A DNA stretch of 64,000 bases from Apoderus coryli (lineage: Eukaryota; Arthropoda; Insecta; Coleoptera; Attelabidae). Below, piece by piece: positions 19,331 through 33,372 of this stretch (position 1 is the stretch's first letter; each line of letters starts with the position of its first letter). The stretch spans positions 5,084,001 through 5,148,000 of the forward strand of contig OU452211.1 of assembly GCA_911728435.2 (NCBI GenBank). The letters run 5' to 3'. The notes beneath the pieces are model-generated. The model did no database searches. It was given only the letters and a program-made list of their open reading frames with translations, and was not told the DNA's origin. A program made the translations under genes and the position numbers.

Positions 19331-22300
19331 ATAAATATTAAGTACCAACCTATGTGTCCTCTCGACATCAATTATGCCATAAAAAAATTGTGCAAAGATC
19401 GTCATTAAACTTGTAGGTACTCCTGAATTTTTTAGATTTTATTATAGGAAAAATTGAGACAAAAATAAAATAAAAGTGAACTATAATGATAGTAGTGGGT
19501 TATTAAATATTGATTTAACTTGTTCCTTCAATGAAATAATAATAATAATATTATTATAATATTACTAAGGGTTAAAACTTAAAACAAAAGCCCCAACCTT
19601 AAGACTGTATTTATTTATTTATTTATTATTTCTTCCCACGCTCACTTATGCAAATTATTTATTTGACAATAGGAAGAATACCTAGCCGTATTTAAGAAGT
19701 TACTTGTGTTATAGGTAATAATAATAATGCCGTTTAAAAACCCGTTAAGTATTAAATTCCTAGTCTTCACTATGATGTATATTGTACGTATCGTAATATC
19801 TAAATAAAGTTCTTGTTTAATTTTTAATCGGTGCATTTCATGTTGGAAATATCTAAATTCAAAACTGAGAGGTAAAATTATTCTATTGTTGCCTATTTTT
19901 GCTTCGTTTTGTAAATAATGAATAACTGCAAACCTCGTAATGGCAAACCTGTTATTATTATTATTAGAACCGCATATTTTTTATTAAAATAAAATAGAAG
20001 TTACGTTACGTTTGACCTAAAAGATGCCCACGACTTTGAATCCTGTACGTCAATATAATTTTATAGCTCCTGTGGTGTTTATTTGTAAATATTTCTAACC
20101 AATTTTAAAAATATTAGCGTTCCCTGCGTTCAAGAAGTCACATTAATATATCTGGCAGTCGGGACGCATTAAAAGCACCGGAATCAACTACCCTCAAGTC
20201 AAAGCCAGCACGAGACCGCAAACAGTCTAATACTTAATTAGTTTTTCAATCTTTTTTAAGGACCTCGTATCTTAAAGGTTTGAAGAATAAGATTCTTCGA
20301 TAAGTACATAAAAGTGAAAAAATAGGTACCTTACCTACTTGTTTTCAAAAGCGACAGCTGTTTTGCTACAGAGGCCACCTGCCGTTGTTCTTGCATCCGA
20401 CTATGCACAAAAGATTCCTTTTACAAGATTTGTAAAAATTCTACCTTGATATATACCAACTATATGTATGAAAAATGTATTTACCATTTGATTTATACAA
20501 TTTGGAACCCACGCTATTTGTATAGGTACACAGAAATAAGGCTTAAAGTGCTTAATTAATCGTCGGGAAACTAATTAATCCAGTTTTTATTAATGTCTCA
20601 TTGGTGTGTTTTGTGGAATGTTAGTATAGATGTACCTACCTATCTACTTTTATTTTCTTTATTTAAAAATAAACAGTTTCCTTTTGCTATACATATACGA
20701 GTATATTTATGAATGCTTTAGATTGAAATAATTTTATGAATAACAACCAGTCGGGGTTAAAATATAATTATTTTCCTATTTTTTTTCTGCAGCAGCATTA
20801 ACTCTTCCAATTTGTGTTCAACTTGATAGCAAATATTGCTCAACTTGTCTTTAGTATATTTAAGAAGAAGATATGGATATTTCGCATTAAAACTATTAAA
20901 TCTAAACAAAAGAACATGTTACGTATTTAGAATCGAAGAATTGAAAAAACAAAGTAAACACATTCACATCTAAAATTAAAAATGCGATATGCAACTGACA
21001 TGTTTTTCTTATTATAATTTTTTTTATGGTAAAGTTCCAAAGACTGATACGTATTCCAAATTCATACGAATAGCCATACCAGGAAAGAAGTAGGTAGTCT
21101 TGAAATAAGAATCGTAGCTTTATTTTTATTTTATAACATCATATCAAAATCAAGAGTTCTTTAAATCAATGCTTTTAATTAATTTAGGTACTTTAATTCA
21201 AGTTTTTCTTTTTTCCGTGTATAAGCGCAGCCTCAAAAAAAAGCTACATAAAGAAGTAATATTTCTACTCCACTTTAATGAGTGCAGGAAATCTAATGAC
21301 ATCAGTTTTTGGGACTCAAAAAGGAATTTAAAAAATTCCTCCTGGAATACAGCGTTTTCTGTCATTTTGCAAAGGTCCTGGAATTATATCTTGCAATGGG
21401 AAATAATTATTAAAAAAAAGGTAGTAAGACTTCGAGGAGAATAAAAATGAAGAGGTTTAGCGTGAAAAAAAATTTGCTTGCAGTTCAGAATGCATCATAG
21501 CAATTGATGTCGATTAATTATTGAAATTATAATTAATTGTGCTTATAATTTTGTTATTATTAAGTATAACTAGGTAATAGATAACTAGGCTTCGTAATAT
21601 TGATTATTTTTATTTGTTTATAAAATTGTATCACATGTATTTCAATGAATATAGACGATTAAAATTATTATTATTTCGGAATACCCTTGTAGGTTTTGGT
21701 TACAAAACATCTACCTGTCCCTAAATGTTTTATGTGCTTAATAGGCATAGAAAATTAAGAGTACGCCAGACCAGCCTAAAATTATATTTACGCTGGCCAG
21801 GTGTTACGAATATTTTTTGTCGTTTTGTGCTATTATGGATCTTGTAACTAATGTTTACCTGGTGAGTTTCAAAATAAACGCATAGCTAATAGTTACAACC
21901 AAAAAAAATTCAAATATGTACGAAGTTCTAGATTTCCAAAATAACTAAACGTAGTTTAACTTCTCAAACTCTTTGTTGATATATCTACCATACCTACTTC
22001 TTTGAACATTTTTTTACAAAGGCATTTCAAATTATCTAATCTTTTATTACCACAACAAACTACCTTAATTGCAGTAATATTTACCTAATAACTTAGGTAA
22101 ACACCATTACTAAACATCCTTTAGCACCAGAAGCTTTTATTTATGATATTCTTATCCAAGTCAGTAAAAATTATAAAGCTTAGGGATTCTTTACTCATAT
22201 TTTTGTTAATTATTATAGACTATAAAAACTAGCATTTATATAGTTTTGTTTGGAAGAGAAAAGAATTCAGGCTATAACGTGGTCTGCCTAAACTCGACTC

Positions 22301-25300
22301 TTCTTAAATAGTCAGTCTTCTAGATGCAAAAATCAAATGCGGTTAGTGATCGTCTGACCGTCAGAACCAATAGGATTCCTTCCCGTGATTTAACAAACTT
22401 CATTTTTATTAGTAAAAATAACGTTTTAAAAATACGTGTTGTACACTATTAAAAATGACCAATGTAGGTAGGCTTTTTCTAACACGTTTTTCTCACTGTA
22501 AATAAATCGACGTTTTTTAAAAGGTGGGAAACCATCGTATTGGTTCTGACAGTGACAGTCACTTACGCTGTCGAATTTGGAAACTTGGAAACTTGACTAC
22601 ACGTTTTATTGGTTTCGAGAAACGTTAAAAGCCCGTATTGATAAACGTCAAACATGCGATCCGCTTAGTACGTTATTTTAACATAAAGATAATGACTGTT
22701 ATATTTTCGTCAGGAAAATACGACAATAAGAAGTTTTTTATTTCTATTACTTAAGATTAATTTATTATGCGTTGGTTTTAACGTATAAAATACGTTAATT
22801 TTACTCGACCTATTAATATACTATTAAAACGTTAAAAAACGTATTGTAATATAATAAATTTAACATTCAAAATAACGTCAAATTAACCTAAAAGTTTTCT
22901 TAAGTTAGATTGTGGCCAAAAATGTTCGTATTAAAAACGTACACGTTTAATCAACCAATGACACGTTGATTTTACGTTTAAAAAACGTATGTGTGTTTAC
23001 TGGGCTTTATATGTTATAAACTATGGAAAACGGAGGTGTTGACTAGTCCCGTTTCCAGAGAAATTGTCTTACAGACATTGTTGGATGTGCGGTCAAATAT
23101 CCCAAAATAGCTATTTCAATATTTTCGCTATAACAACAGCTTTGGTTCTCCGAACTTTTGCTTTAAAAGATCTTATTGATATTTTCTATGATTTTTTTAA
23201 AAAAAATATTGGTATGGAATATATGATAATATACAGGGTGACATGCCTATTTTTAATAGGAGATAATACTACAATAAATTTACACCACCCTGTAACCTTA
23301 TGGTTCAACTTGTCAAGAGAAATCAAGTTCCTAAGACGTTCGTAAAGCATTTTACAAATTTCAAGATACTATCTATTGAGGCTATGAAATAACATTTTTT
23401 TTTCGGAAAACCTGTTTTGGGCCAAAAAAATCGAAATAAATTATTTTTTCAAAAACAGTTGAAGATAGGTATAGGGAAAGGTTAAGAAAAGATACTTAGA
23501 ATTGAACAGGGAATCTGAAAATATAATAATATACAGATAAGGAAGTTCAGATCCACTTCCGGTATAACCGGAAGTGGCGACATCTTGAAAATATTTTTAA
23601 AAAGAAGCTTTTTCCTTCTTATATAAATGTAGAAAGTTTTAAATTAACATATTTATTTTTTCTCCTAAAATTTCTAATGAAACACTTAGCTGAGGAGCCA
23701 CCCTGTATGTGATTCAAGAAAAATAAGGAAAAAAAAACATTAAATTATAAGTAAATTTAAATAATAATTTGACTGTCCGGGCATTGAAAAGAATCTACCA
23801 AAATTGACCTTCCTCTCAAATAAATCAAAAACCCCTGAACTTAGCTATAGGACATTATAGACAAATTACATCTAGAATTTCATGTATAATCCAAAAATGT
23901 AACAATATAGGATGCCCATTTAAAATAAGCAAGCCAGCCAGCCCTAAAATTTTCTCCCAAATTTTCATAACTTTCCGATTTGTACTTTTTTCAATGCTTA
24001 TCGCGGTCTTTTCCTGATAACCATTGCATAATGATGATGGGTTATAAGATAAGAATACCTATGCTGTCAGCTAATAGGCTAAGGACTAGTTCACAGCGCA
24101 AAAGAAACAAAATGTTCCTAAAAATGGAAAAAGAACTCCGTGGAGAGAAATTTACAAACACTTTTACCTCAATATTACTCACGTCTTTGAGAAATGTATC
24201 ATCTATCATCATAAAATACCTATACCCTATGAGAACACATTATGATTCATCTACAAATCAATGGGTGGGGTGTATAGATTCAACTTTAAGGATTAAAATT
24301 CAATATCTACCAAATCTTCTAGCGATTTTTGTGTATAACCTCGCTAGGTAGGTACCTACTTGATTATAAACTATAAATAAACAATATGACTTATGTATCA
24401 ACATTTTGAATATCAAATTTTGTTGGTAAAATTAATTGCATCAATTATTTTCACACTCTGTATAGGCGTCGCAGGAAAAGGACATGCTCCAGAGATTCCA
24501 TTATATGCACGGTGTGCGCGCATTTGCCAAAAAACGGCAGGATACTACAATTTAACCATTTTTATAATATGTAACATTAAGTATGTTTTATTATAAATTA
24601 ATAAAGTAAATAATTACTCTCTTAATTAAATGTATCATTTAATTAACTACATAGATACCTATACTTAGTTACTAAACAAAGTTGTTAATTTCAAGAGGTA
24701 GATATTATTAAATTATTTGAAATAAACAAATTTGTATTAACGTGAAACATAGCTAGCTATTAAACGATTTATTGTTTTTTAAAGAAATTTATTACTTTAG
24801 CAGGAACAGCGTTTCCAGCAGGAATACTTTATTTATTATGGAAGGCTGGAAGTACAAATACGGCATCTGATTTATCCCGACGCAGCGTGGGTGGAATAAA
24901 TAAATATAGTTTCGCAGAAAATATAACTCACCTTCTATTAAAAATTCTAATGATTTTAATATATTTACGCAATGTTCACACTAAAGTTAGTGGCACTACA
25001 CGATATTTATAAAGCAAATAGCACTAACTTTTACATGAATTTAGTTAGAGATAGGTAACGACACATATTCCCGGTACAAGAACCGACACAAACTGAAGAG
25101 AATAGGCAATCGCGGAGAACCGGAGATCGACATGGACATGGAACGCCTTTACATGCATGATACAATATTGCCACCATTGCCAGACTTACATCAGCATACC
25201 TATTTTTATGGTTTTACTAATAATATATGTATAATGGTACTCTTAATATTTATATAAACTTCTCCATTTTTGGTCATATTTTTGACTTGGTAAGGATAGT

Positions 25301-26386
25301 AATAAAATAGATGCAGGTTTTCAAATCAAATTCTGTTAATTTCTAGGTATCATATTCATATTGAAGATCATAAGGTTCAAGAGCAAATTAAACCGATGTT
25401 TAAAAACCCTACACGCTTCAAGCCAACGAAATGTTACTTGGGTTGAAATGTAGTCATAAAACAAATAATTACTTATGTAATTGGAAAACTTGTACGATTT
25501 AAGTTACCGCAGAAGTAAAGTTTAGGGGTCGATTCTTGAAAACTGGGAGTAGTACATCCGATAGAAAGGAGGTACGGCTGTATTGATCCAGTAGAACCGA
25601 GCCTCCTTTCCCTTGGTTGTTGTGCTCCCCAAGAAATGACCACGAACTATAAAAATGTAATATTGGGCTCGTTTCAAATTGCATCTATTTTACCGTTTGA
25701 CAATAGAATTGTATCTGCAATGTAAAGCTTAATTCAAAGAAGTAAAAAACTAACTAACCTAACCACAAACTGCTACCAAACATTCTAACGTTAATTTCCT
25801 TAGATTAGGATTGTCTAAGTTAATTTCTCAGTTAACTGTCAATCGAATTTGTAAAAGCAACGTGCATTGTATGCATTGAGGCAAACTTGAAAACTTTGTA
25901 TTCTGGGTTGCATAGCTATCACTTTTCTATTTATCAAGCAACTTGATGTTTTGGAGATTCCATCTTTCTTCATCAATATTTGCTTGCAAGCACGGGTATA
26001 GACATTATTGCATTATATCCTAGAGATATATTATGATTATGGACATAAAGCACATACTTTAATAAGATATAATCGAGAAAGTGCTCCAGAATTTAGAGGT
26101 ATATAATAAGATTGTTCTCTGTATAATTCATGTCTGTTTATAGTTTACTTTATGTTGAAGATTTGTGGTTGATTATTACAAATTTGCTCTATTTTATAGT
26201 GAGACATAATACGTTACACATCTGGAAAGACCGGCCCAACAATGAATACAGATATAACAAACTTGACCTTTCTTTTATAACAACGAATATGCAATATGAG
26301 TCACGTAACTTGAGCTAAATATCGTTGAGACTTCAAAAAATCAAAAACGCGTCTTGAAAAGTATATTCTTCCTACTTTAACGAATT
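19331..26386. other. 7-kb gene-free stretch
   Basis: No exon with recognisable protein content was found on either strand. The DNA is AT-rich with simple runs (TATT near 19610, AAT near 19540). It holds scattered MITE termini (TACAGGGTG near 23233, CACCCTGT near 23287 and 23700) and a short palindrome ACTTCCGGTATAACCGGAAGT at about 23554-23574. Frames at 21169-21444, 23980-24351 and 24393-24596 have no domain, no coding-like composition and no splice partners that I could see. Confidence 0.5.
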
Positions 26387-27755
26387 TTACATGTTCATTA
26401 AAAACACAATGGTATATAATTCAGTCTTTACTTTATTAACTTCTTCAATTAACAATAATTGTTTACATATAAGACTCAAGTTCATATAATATTCATTATC
26501 TTCATCTATCAAAGATAAATCATCATAAGTTTGGCACAATTTATTGATAATTTGTTGATTGAAAAATATACCACAACGATCTCTCACAACATTCATTGTT
26601 ATCAAACATTTTTCAACTGAATCATAATCATTTGGATCAATCATTAGCAAATCTTCTAGCAATTTATTCAACTTTTCACAAAAATTAATATCAAACAATT
26701 TCCTTTTAAAATCAACATCTTTATGATTATCGAAGTTCTGTGCGTCTATTTCTCTTTCAAGAAATAAGTCACTCATCAAGATTGCTAACTTTAATTTCAA
26801 CTTTACAAAGTTAGAGTTAAACAATTCAGAAACAATACTGAGGCCACCTTTTTCTACAAATTCATTCTGAGCAAAAGGAAAGGTTCGTATTAAACAACTT
26901 AATGCCGTTACAGTTTTCATTTTTATATTTTCTGTGTTTTCATCACTATCTAAGATGCGTAGTAAGATTTGTAACGCTCCAGTTTCCAACCCGTGTATTT
27001 TAACTTTTGCATTATTTTGAACAAGTGAACTAAACAATTTAAGCGATGCCAGTTTCAAATTATTTGATGTAGAATTTAGATTCGGGTAAATAATGTTGTT
27101 AAAACCATTTAATTTAACGAAATCAAGTGCGTTATCAAATTGATGTGCCATATTTGCTAAATCTTGGATAATTGTTAGTAACTTTTTATCTTTAAGAGGA
27201 TATGTTTTTTTATTATACTCTTTTTTATATTTTTCAAACAAATCCTTTAAAACTTCTGAATCAGTTTTTATATTTAAATTTAATGAATCAAGATCTTCTT
27301 TAAGTTTGTCGTAAGACTTAAACTTGTTGTATTTGGGTATCTCATAATTATATAATTGTTTTGAATTATCATCTGCATCTAATTTGTTATTTGAACTAAA
27401 TTCTTCACGTACTAAGACAGGCATAGTATTAGTATTTTTGTTTCTGTCTGTTTCAGCTTCAGACTGGTCTAGAAGTTTAGCTTCTTTCTGTCCTGTCTGT
27501 AGATTGATGCGATAATGAAGTCCTGAAGGTACTTTTTGACCTGAAAAAATAAAATACATAATATTAGTTATACTTTATTATATATATGTAGACTTGGGTT
27601 ATACTGATCCTCTTATAAACTAATTTACCGTCTTTGATGTCTTTCCACACATTTGTCGCAACAAATGTGTCTTTATTTTTGTTGTCTTTCTTAGTAGAAA
27701 TAACGCTTAGTGCAAAGATGTTGATGAAAAATAACAATAAAACTGATCTAACCAT
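26387..27755 (-). CDS. Sil1: SIL1-type nucleotide exchange factor for ER Hsp70 (BiP)
   Basis: Two exons, 27629-27755 and 26387-27540, joined over an 87-bp intron (donor GTAAATTA, acceptor TTTCAG) in phase 1, give 426 residues. Residues 1-20 are a signal peptide (VRSVLLLFFINIFALSVIS). The SIL1 signature follows across the splice: FVATNVWKDIKDGQKVPSG, LHYRINLQTGQKEAKLL. Residues from about 120 on are helical armadillo-like repeats, for example ALQILLRILDSDENTEN. Members release ADP from BiP in the ER lumen. The C-terminus contains KTEL, a plausible ER-retrieval tetrapeptide, but nine more residues follow before the stop. The gene is head to head with the nucleoplasmin-like gene. Confidence 0.9.
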
Positions 27756-28949
27756 ATTAAAGAGAAAATTTAAATGAATCTTACTATTTTACAGTAAGTT
27801 TGTTTATTTATAAACTGGCTACTGGCAGTTCAGATTCATTTAGGTTAGGTATTTAAAATAGAGACGTCAGCATTGACATATGGCATTTTCCATCATCGCC
27901 AAATATCAGCAATTTTGACTCACATCACTAAATCGATTATTCATTTTACTAAATTTTCACAGCGGATTTCTGGATCGTTCTACGTCATAATTCACACCCA
28001 AGGGTCAAATTAGAAAAGTGTAGAGTAAAATGACCGACAAAAGTGAGGCAAAGCTCGGTTTATTCAATATGCCTTACCTCGCTTTCCTCGATCGTTCTCG
28101 GGTTTGAATTGGTACCCTGAGGTCTAGAAAAAAAAAACGTTTCTGTTGTCCTGATTTGGCGTGGTTAATTCAGGTGTGGTTTCATTATTGGTAAATTTTA
28201 ATAAATGTAATTGTCATTGATAAATTAATTCTATGAACTATGTACAAAACACAATATTATTTGTAACATATTCAAAATATATTATTTATGAACGAAATTA
28301 TTTGGCAATCCTGTACGAGTAGTTTGGCGTCGCGTCACCCCCACACTCAAATAATCAAGTAAACAATGTTTTTTGAATTTGTTTAGATATTTTCTGGGTA
28401 TTTCAAATTATATAGCTCTTATTTAGGATAATATAAATCTAATTTATATTTTTGCAATTTAAAACAATAATTCCATATTTTATGTTCTCATTTATTTAAA
28501 TATTAAATTCAAAATAGAAAATTATGACAAAAAATCAAAACAGTGCGAAACTCCGCCTACAGACTTTGCGTCATTACTATGTTGCCATACGTTACAACTC
28601 AATATACTGATCATATTTTATATTTACATACTTATTCATTCTAATAATTTGTTATATACATATTTCCAAATGTAACAAATGGTTTTATTCGTACTATTAG
28701 TTTTTAAATGAAGCCAGATACTACTTGTTCTGAGAATTTTGTAATTTGTATACAATATAAAATTTAGCATATTGTGCTAATTTTCTGTATAAGCGGCAAC
28801 GTACAACGCCATTTTGCCAATTCCCTCCTATTCGTTAACGTTCGCTTTTCGCTTGACTCAGTCTTTTCGTGAAAGCCTTGCATCGCTAGAATTGCCCGGC
28901 ATTTATCACGTGTATTTTTATAATTATCTAATATCATCCTCACATAAAA
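27756..28949. promoter_or_regulatory. Divergent intergenic region between SIL1 and the nucleoplasmin-like gene
   Basis: 1.19 kb separates the two start codons, so both promoters must lie here or in untranslated exons. No TATA box or other core element stands out. There is a slightly GC-richer patch at about 28020-28130. Nothing resembling an exon was found. Confidence 0.5.
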
Positions 28950-30591
28950 ATGGCAGATGAATATTTCTTCGGTAAGTACTAATTTACAAATATATACTAG
29001 ATTATATTCTACACATATTTTTATTACATTTCGCCAACTTTGTTGAGAAATTGTTGACAAAATAACAAGCTACATAAAGCCGGTATATTTTGCGCGCCAT
29101 TACTATAATCTTCTTGTTTACGATTTTAAAATACTTTTATTACGAATTATAGCCCTCACATTAAGTGGTAAACAAAATAGCGAAGTATGGGACCCAGAAA
29201 CAAAAGGAGCTGGCGGAGCCGGTGCCGAAGACTTCCAAGGAGGCCACAAACTAATCATTAAACAAGCATTGTTAGGCCATGAAGCCACCGAAGGTAGTTT
29301 TTTTTTATACTAGTGTAGTTTTGCAGTGGTACTCATTAATTTTGTGTTTTAGGCGAAGTAAATGTTGTTCAAGTTGAGGCAATGACCTGGAAAGACTCAG
29401 TAAAAATTCCAGTAGCAATTTTAAAGGCTGGTGGACCAAATAATCAAGTGTTGTTAGATCTTTCATTCCCGGATCCACCAGTAACATTTACGTTAGTGCA
29501 GGGTAGTGGACCAGTACATATTATTGGGCATCACTTAATCGGTAGTGCCATGGAGGAATTTGATGAAATGGACGAAATGGAAGAGGAGATGATTGATGAT
29601 GAGGAAGGAGAGGAAGGCGCGGTAAGTCAGACTTTGTAGTTTAACTAGTGTTTATAGTTTTCTGCTTTCGAGACGTTTTCCCATAATAAATTATGGTTTA
29701 TTTGTGCACGTTTTAGATTAGGTGTTCATTTATTAAAATTGTATTGCACACAGCAGTGAAATATATTGCAGTTCGAGGTTAGTCTTTGCTAGCAGCGGTA
29801 GTTACGTGCCGGTTCTATACCCATTTCCCAGGTACTGCTTGGCAGTGTTGCAAACCTACTTTATCATAATGAACTACGCGCGGGACTAATTATCCATTTT
29901 TGCTTAAAGTTTTTTGTTGATTTTTAATTGAAAACAAAGTTTTGTGGCTTTCTGTCTGAGCAGAAGCAAAAAAAAAGTCGTTTTCCCGACCTTTAAATAA
30001 AAATAACGTTTCGAACATTTCTAGTTTTGACATTTTTAAATTTTCGATGAAAAGAAAATTTACCCAAGTTTTATAGTTCTCGAAAGTGATCATTGCTGGC
30101 AAGGAAAATTAATTTTCTCAGTAACCTAGGTTTAACCGTTCAATAACTTGTTCAAGAAATAACTGAAAACGTCGAAATTGCCTTTGTTAGGTTGCCTAAA
30201 GACTGTCGATGTTCCTTTGTAGTTTATTAAAAAATTAATTATAGTTCGCGGGTTTTTCAAAACATGCCTGGGAATTCAGGCGTATCTAGTGTTGGCAATA
30301 GGATTGTGAACTTTGTTTCACCGGGCATATTGCCTGCTCACACTAGCTGTCGCCACATACATCTTGTTAATATACTATCATTGAAGTCTATATGGATTTT
30401 TTTTTCCCATAATTCTGCAATAAAGAAACTACTTTGAAAATGGACGACTTGAATATGGTGTGATTGGTTTTGTTTTATTGTTGCAGGAAGAAGAGGAGGA
30501 AGACGAAGAGCCAAAAACCAAAAAGGCAAAAACCAGCAACAGCACGAAAGGAAAGACTCCGGTGAAAAATAACACAAAAGCCAAAAAGTAA
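28950..30591 (+). CDS. Nlp: Nucleoplasmin-like histone chaperone
   Basis: Four exons (28950-28971, 29153-29293, 29353-29621, 30487-30591) with GT-AG introns give 178 residues starting MADEYFFALTLSG. The core beta-barrel spans about residues 5-115: SEVWDPE, HKLIIKQALLG, VNVVQVEAMTW, ILKAGGPNNQVLLDLSFPDPP, VTFTLVQGSGPVHIIGHHL. Two acidic tracts follow (EEFDEMDEMEEEMIDDEEG and EEEEEDEEP), then a basic nuclear-localisation tail rich in KKAK and TK. The family stores and deposits histones and helps decondense sperm chromatin. A polyadenylation signal AATAAA lies at 31030-31035. The gene looks intact. Confidence 0.93.
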
Positions 30592-31189
30592 AAATAGTGT
30601 TGGCGTCCCAGTAAACTGTCTCAGTGGTGTTTTTTAAATATAAGTTAAGTTAGGTTTTATATTAATAATAACAGAATAATAAGTATGTAACGTTTTTGTC
30701 GGAATTTTGTGTTTTAATTTTCTCGTTATAATTGATTCAGGCTTATGTTTTTAGAGGTACTTGGCAAAGTATTGACAGATTTTGAAAAAACAAAAATTGA
30801 GATCATTAAATTAAATGTGGTTATATCTTATATTTCCTAGTAATTTTTAAGTATAACATTTTTTCACTACACTATTTGAAAGAGATAAGATATGTGTGCG
30901 TGTGATTTTTCGAAATGGTAATTTTTTTTCCACCTTATGATTTGTATCAGTATGAATAGTAATGTAATAATTGTGTTTCTATGTAAGGTCAAGTCTTCAG
31001 GTATTTATTTCCGAAATTCATTTGTTGTAAATAAAATATCCCATTAAAATAGTTTTTTTTTTGTAGAAATGTTTTGAGTTTTTATTCAGTGTAACTATGC
31101 GTCAATCCTAGTTTGAGAAAAATACAATTTTACAGTAACATAAATAAATACCGGGAAGGGTATCCGTCCTGGAGAAACTGCACTCTGGA
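30592..31189. other. 3' UTR of the nucleoplasmin-like gene and spacer
   Basis: AT-rich 3' untranslated sequence with one canonical AATAAA at 31030-31035, then plain spacer until the inverted-repeat element. No other gene seen. Confidence 0.6.
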
Positions 31190-31960
31190 ACAATCTGGTG
31201 TAATACTTAGGCCACAGTTTAATATACAGTTACTTCACTTCGTGTCGGAACGTTTTATCTCTGTCGACAAAGCAGTTCGCCGCACTTATAATTGTATAGT
31301 ATCTTATGGTATATATAGATATAGTATAACATAGTAGCGGGCGAGAAATGTAGCTGAGATTGCGACGAGTCGATGCCGTTTTTAGCGTCTACTGACCCTT
31401 CTTATCTATAGTTTTTATTATATGCTTAGGCCGACGGGGCCAATTCGGCTATATTTCTAGTACTCTCGGTTATACCGGAAGTGAGTGTCGACTTCCTTAT
31501 TTTAAATACGATCCTATATAAATAATACTTTTTTTAGATTCTGCTTGTAATTCTAAAGTTATACCCTTAGAATTGTCTCAAGTCCAGCCGTTTTCCAAAG
31601 GATAATTACAATTTTTTCTCAAATGGCAGCTTTAATAATTTAATTTTTTAGGAAATCCTAGTTATAGCCGTATGTTTATTTTTTTATTAGATATTAATAC
31701 AGGGTAGTTTAAGAAAAAGGTATACAATTAAATGAATACTAATGCCATAGAATAATAAATACTATAAGAAGCTCCACTAGACGCTGAAAACAGCATCGAC
31801 TCGTCGTATTCCCAGCTACATTTCTGGCCCGCTACTGTTATACTATATCTATATATACTATAACAATGCGGGCGGCGAATTGCTTTGAAGACATGAAGAT
31901 GAGACGTACCGACACGATGAGCACCAACTGTATAAACTGTGCTAATGCAATGGTGACTTG
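31190..31960. repeat. Inverted-repeat element with about 200-bp arms
   Basis: The left arm (about 31200-31410) and right arm (about 31761-31955) pair over long stretches, including TATATAGATATAGTATAACA, AGTAGCGGGC, AGAAATGTAGCTG and CGACGAGTCGATGC. The outer parts (GTGTCGGAACG against GTGTCGGTACG, TTCGCCGC) are more diverged. The spacer carries GGCCGACGGGGCCAATTCGG, which recurs at about 1407-1440, and a CGGTTATACCGGAAGTG stretch similar to one at 23.55 kb. No transposase frame is present, so it is a non-autonomous element. Confidence 0.75.
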
Positions 31961-33372
31961 ATAGCGGCAGCTCAACGCTTTTATCGTGCAGAATTTAATA
32001 TACGAAGGACTATACCATCAACAAACGATTGAAGACCGGCGAGGGCGAGAACTTACGGTATACAGTCAAGGGTCTCGCGATATGTTAAGGTACTTTTAGG
32101 CTCCACAAGTGACTTGTGAAGGTTTTAATATGCAAACAGTTGCAACAAGATGGGGACACTTGCCCCACCTCCAACCAATCGCTTGGGGTTGTATAGCAAC
32201 TTCCCAGAAAAACTGACCTCCTAGATGCCCCGATCTTACGTCCCTATTACAAACAACTCTACTGCATTTGATCATAATCTTTGTCACTTAATTTTCCAGA
32301 ACTTTCTCTACAAATTGTCCCAAAAATAAAAAAAAATTCCAACTTTTGCTTTTTTTAATGAATCTAAATACCCCCACAGTTTCTGGACATTTTGTACATA
32401 TTCCCAAATGACACATTTCTTTGACATCTTTCAATATTTTTTGTTTATACTTTGCGAACAACCTACATAAGTTAGGATAGATATTTTTCCACTATTACCA
32501 GAGCGATAGATACTTCCTTTGTATCCCCTAAAATCTACGCCACTGCGGTAACATAAATTCGAGCATGTTTTTTGAATCTTCGTTACTTTCTACGTAAATA
32601 TCATCCTCTTACCTTAATGTGATAGAATAAGTAGTTTTAAAGTCATTTGATGTGTTTAAAAATTTTTATACTTTACGGCTTATTTCACTAAGAGTTGCGT
32701 TAATAATTGAAGTATAATAAAACACCCTGTAAGGGAGAATATTTTATTTAAGCATTTTGGGTCAAATCTTCAATAACCATATGGACCATAACGAAACCCC
32801 CGGTATATTGCCTAAAGGACGGAAGGTATGTGTTCCAATAGGGATGTTAAAACTGTAGCAACTGTCTACTGAGTAAATAGTTCGGCTCTTGTAATTTTAT
32901 TTGTTGAACTTCAATTCAATTGCCTAGGTCTAACTTAAACACTTAACAATAAGATTGAAAACCTCTCATTATGTCTGTCAATCTTATCAGAGAACACCTA
33001 TCAAATCTGTTACTGGTATATTATTTGTTATATCTGTGTGCACCGTTATGGTCTCCAAAGATTTAAAAAGCTTGTTATTTTGTAACATCTCTAGACAAAA
33101 TCGGAAAGGACAGACTCAACTATATAAAGAAACTAAAAACATACTAAACCTACTTAATCGTAATTTATTCTGTATAAAAAATAATAATAACAGGAAAAGT
33201 ATTTCACCTCTTAATTAATTAATATGATAGCACAATATAATAACGTAAAATGAAACTTCCATTACTGAATTTAGATTAGAAAATCGAATTAAATAATGTA
33301 AGATCAGTTAAAAAAAAAAACATTAAAAATTAACCAAATCAATCACATATAAACAAAATGAAAATGAAAGTA
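31961..33372. other. No gene seen
   Basis: Spacer between the two convergent genes, apart from the inverted-repeat element. One CACCCTGTA terminus lies near 32725. Frames at 32096-32287 and 32955-33218 have no recognisable content. Confidence 0.5.

Noticed and set aside
19520..19640. CRISPR-like or regularly spaced repeats
   Set aside because: Only AAT and TATT microsatellite runs; the host is a eukaryote.
23554..23574. Perfect palindrome as a transcription-factor site
   Set aside because: ETS-like GGAAGTG cores are visible, but the surrounding DNA is gene-free and similar words occur in a repeat at 31.47 kb.
24393..24596. Small secreted peptide gene (hydrophobic start, two to three Cys)
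   Set aside because: The signal-like stretch is not at the N-terminus, the hydrophobic tail continues to the stop and no family is recognised.
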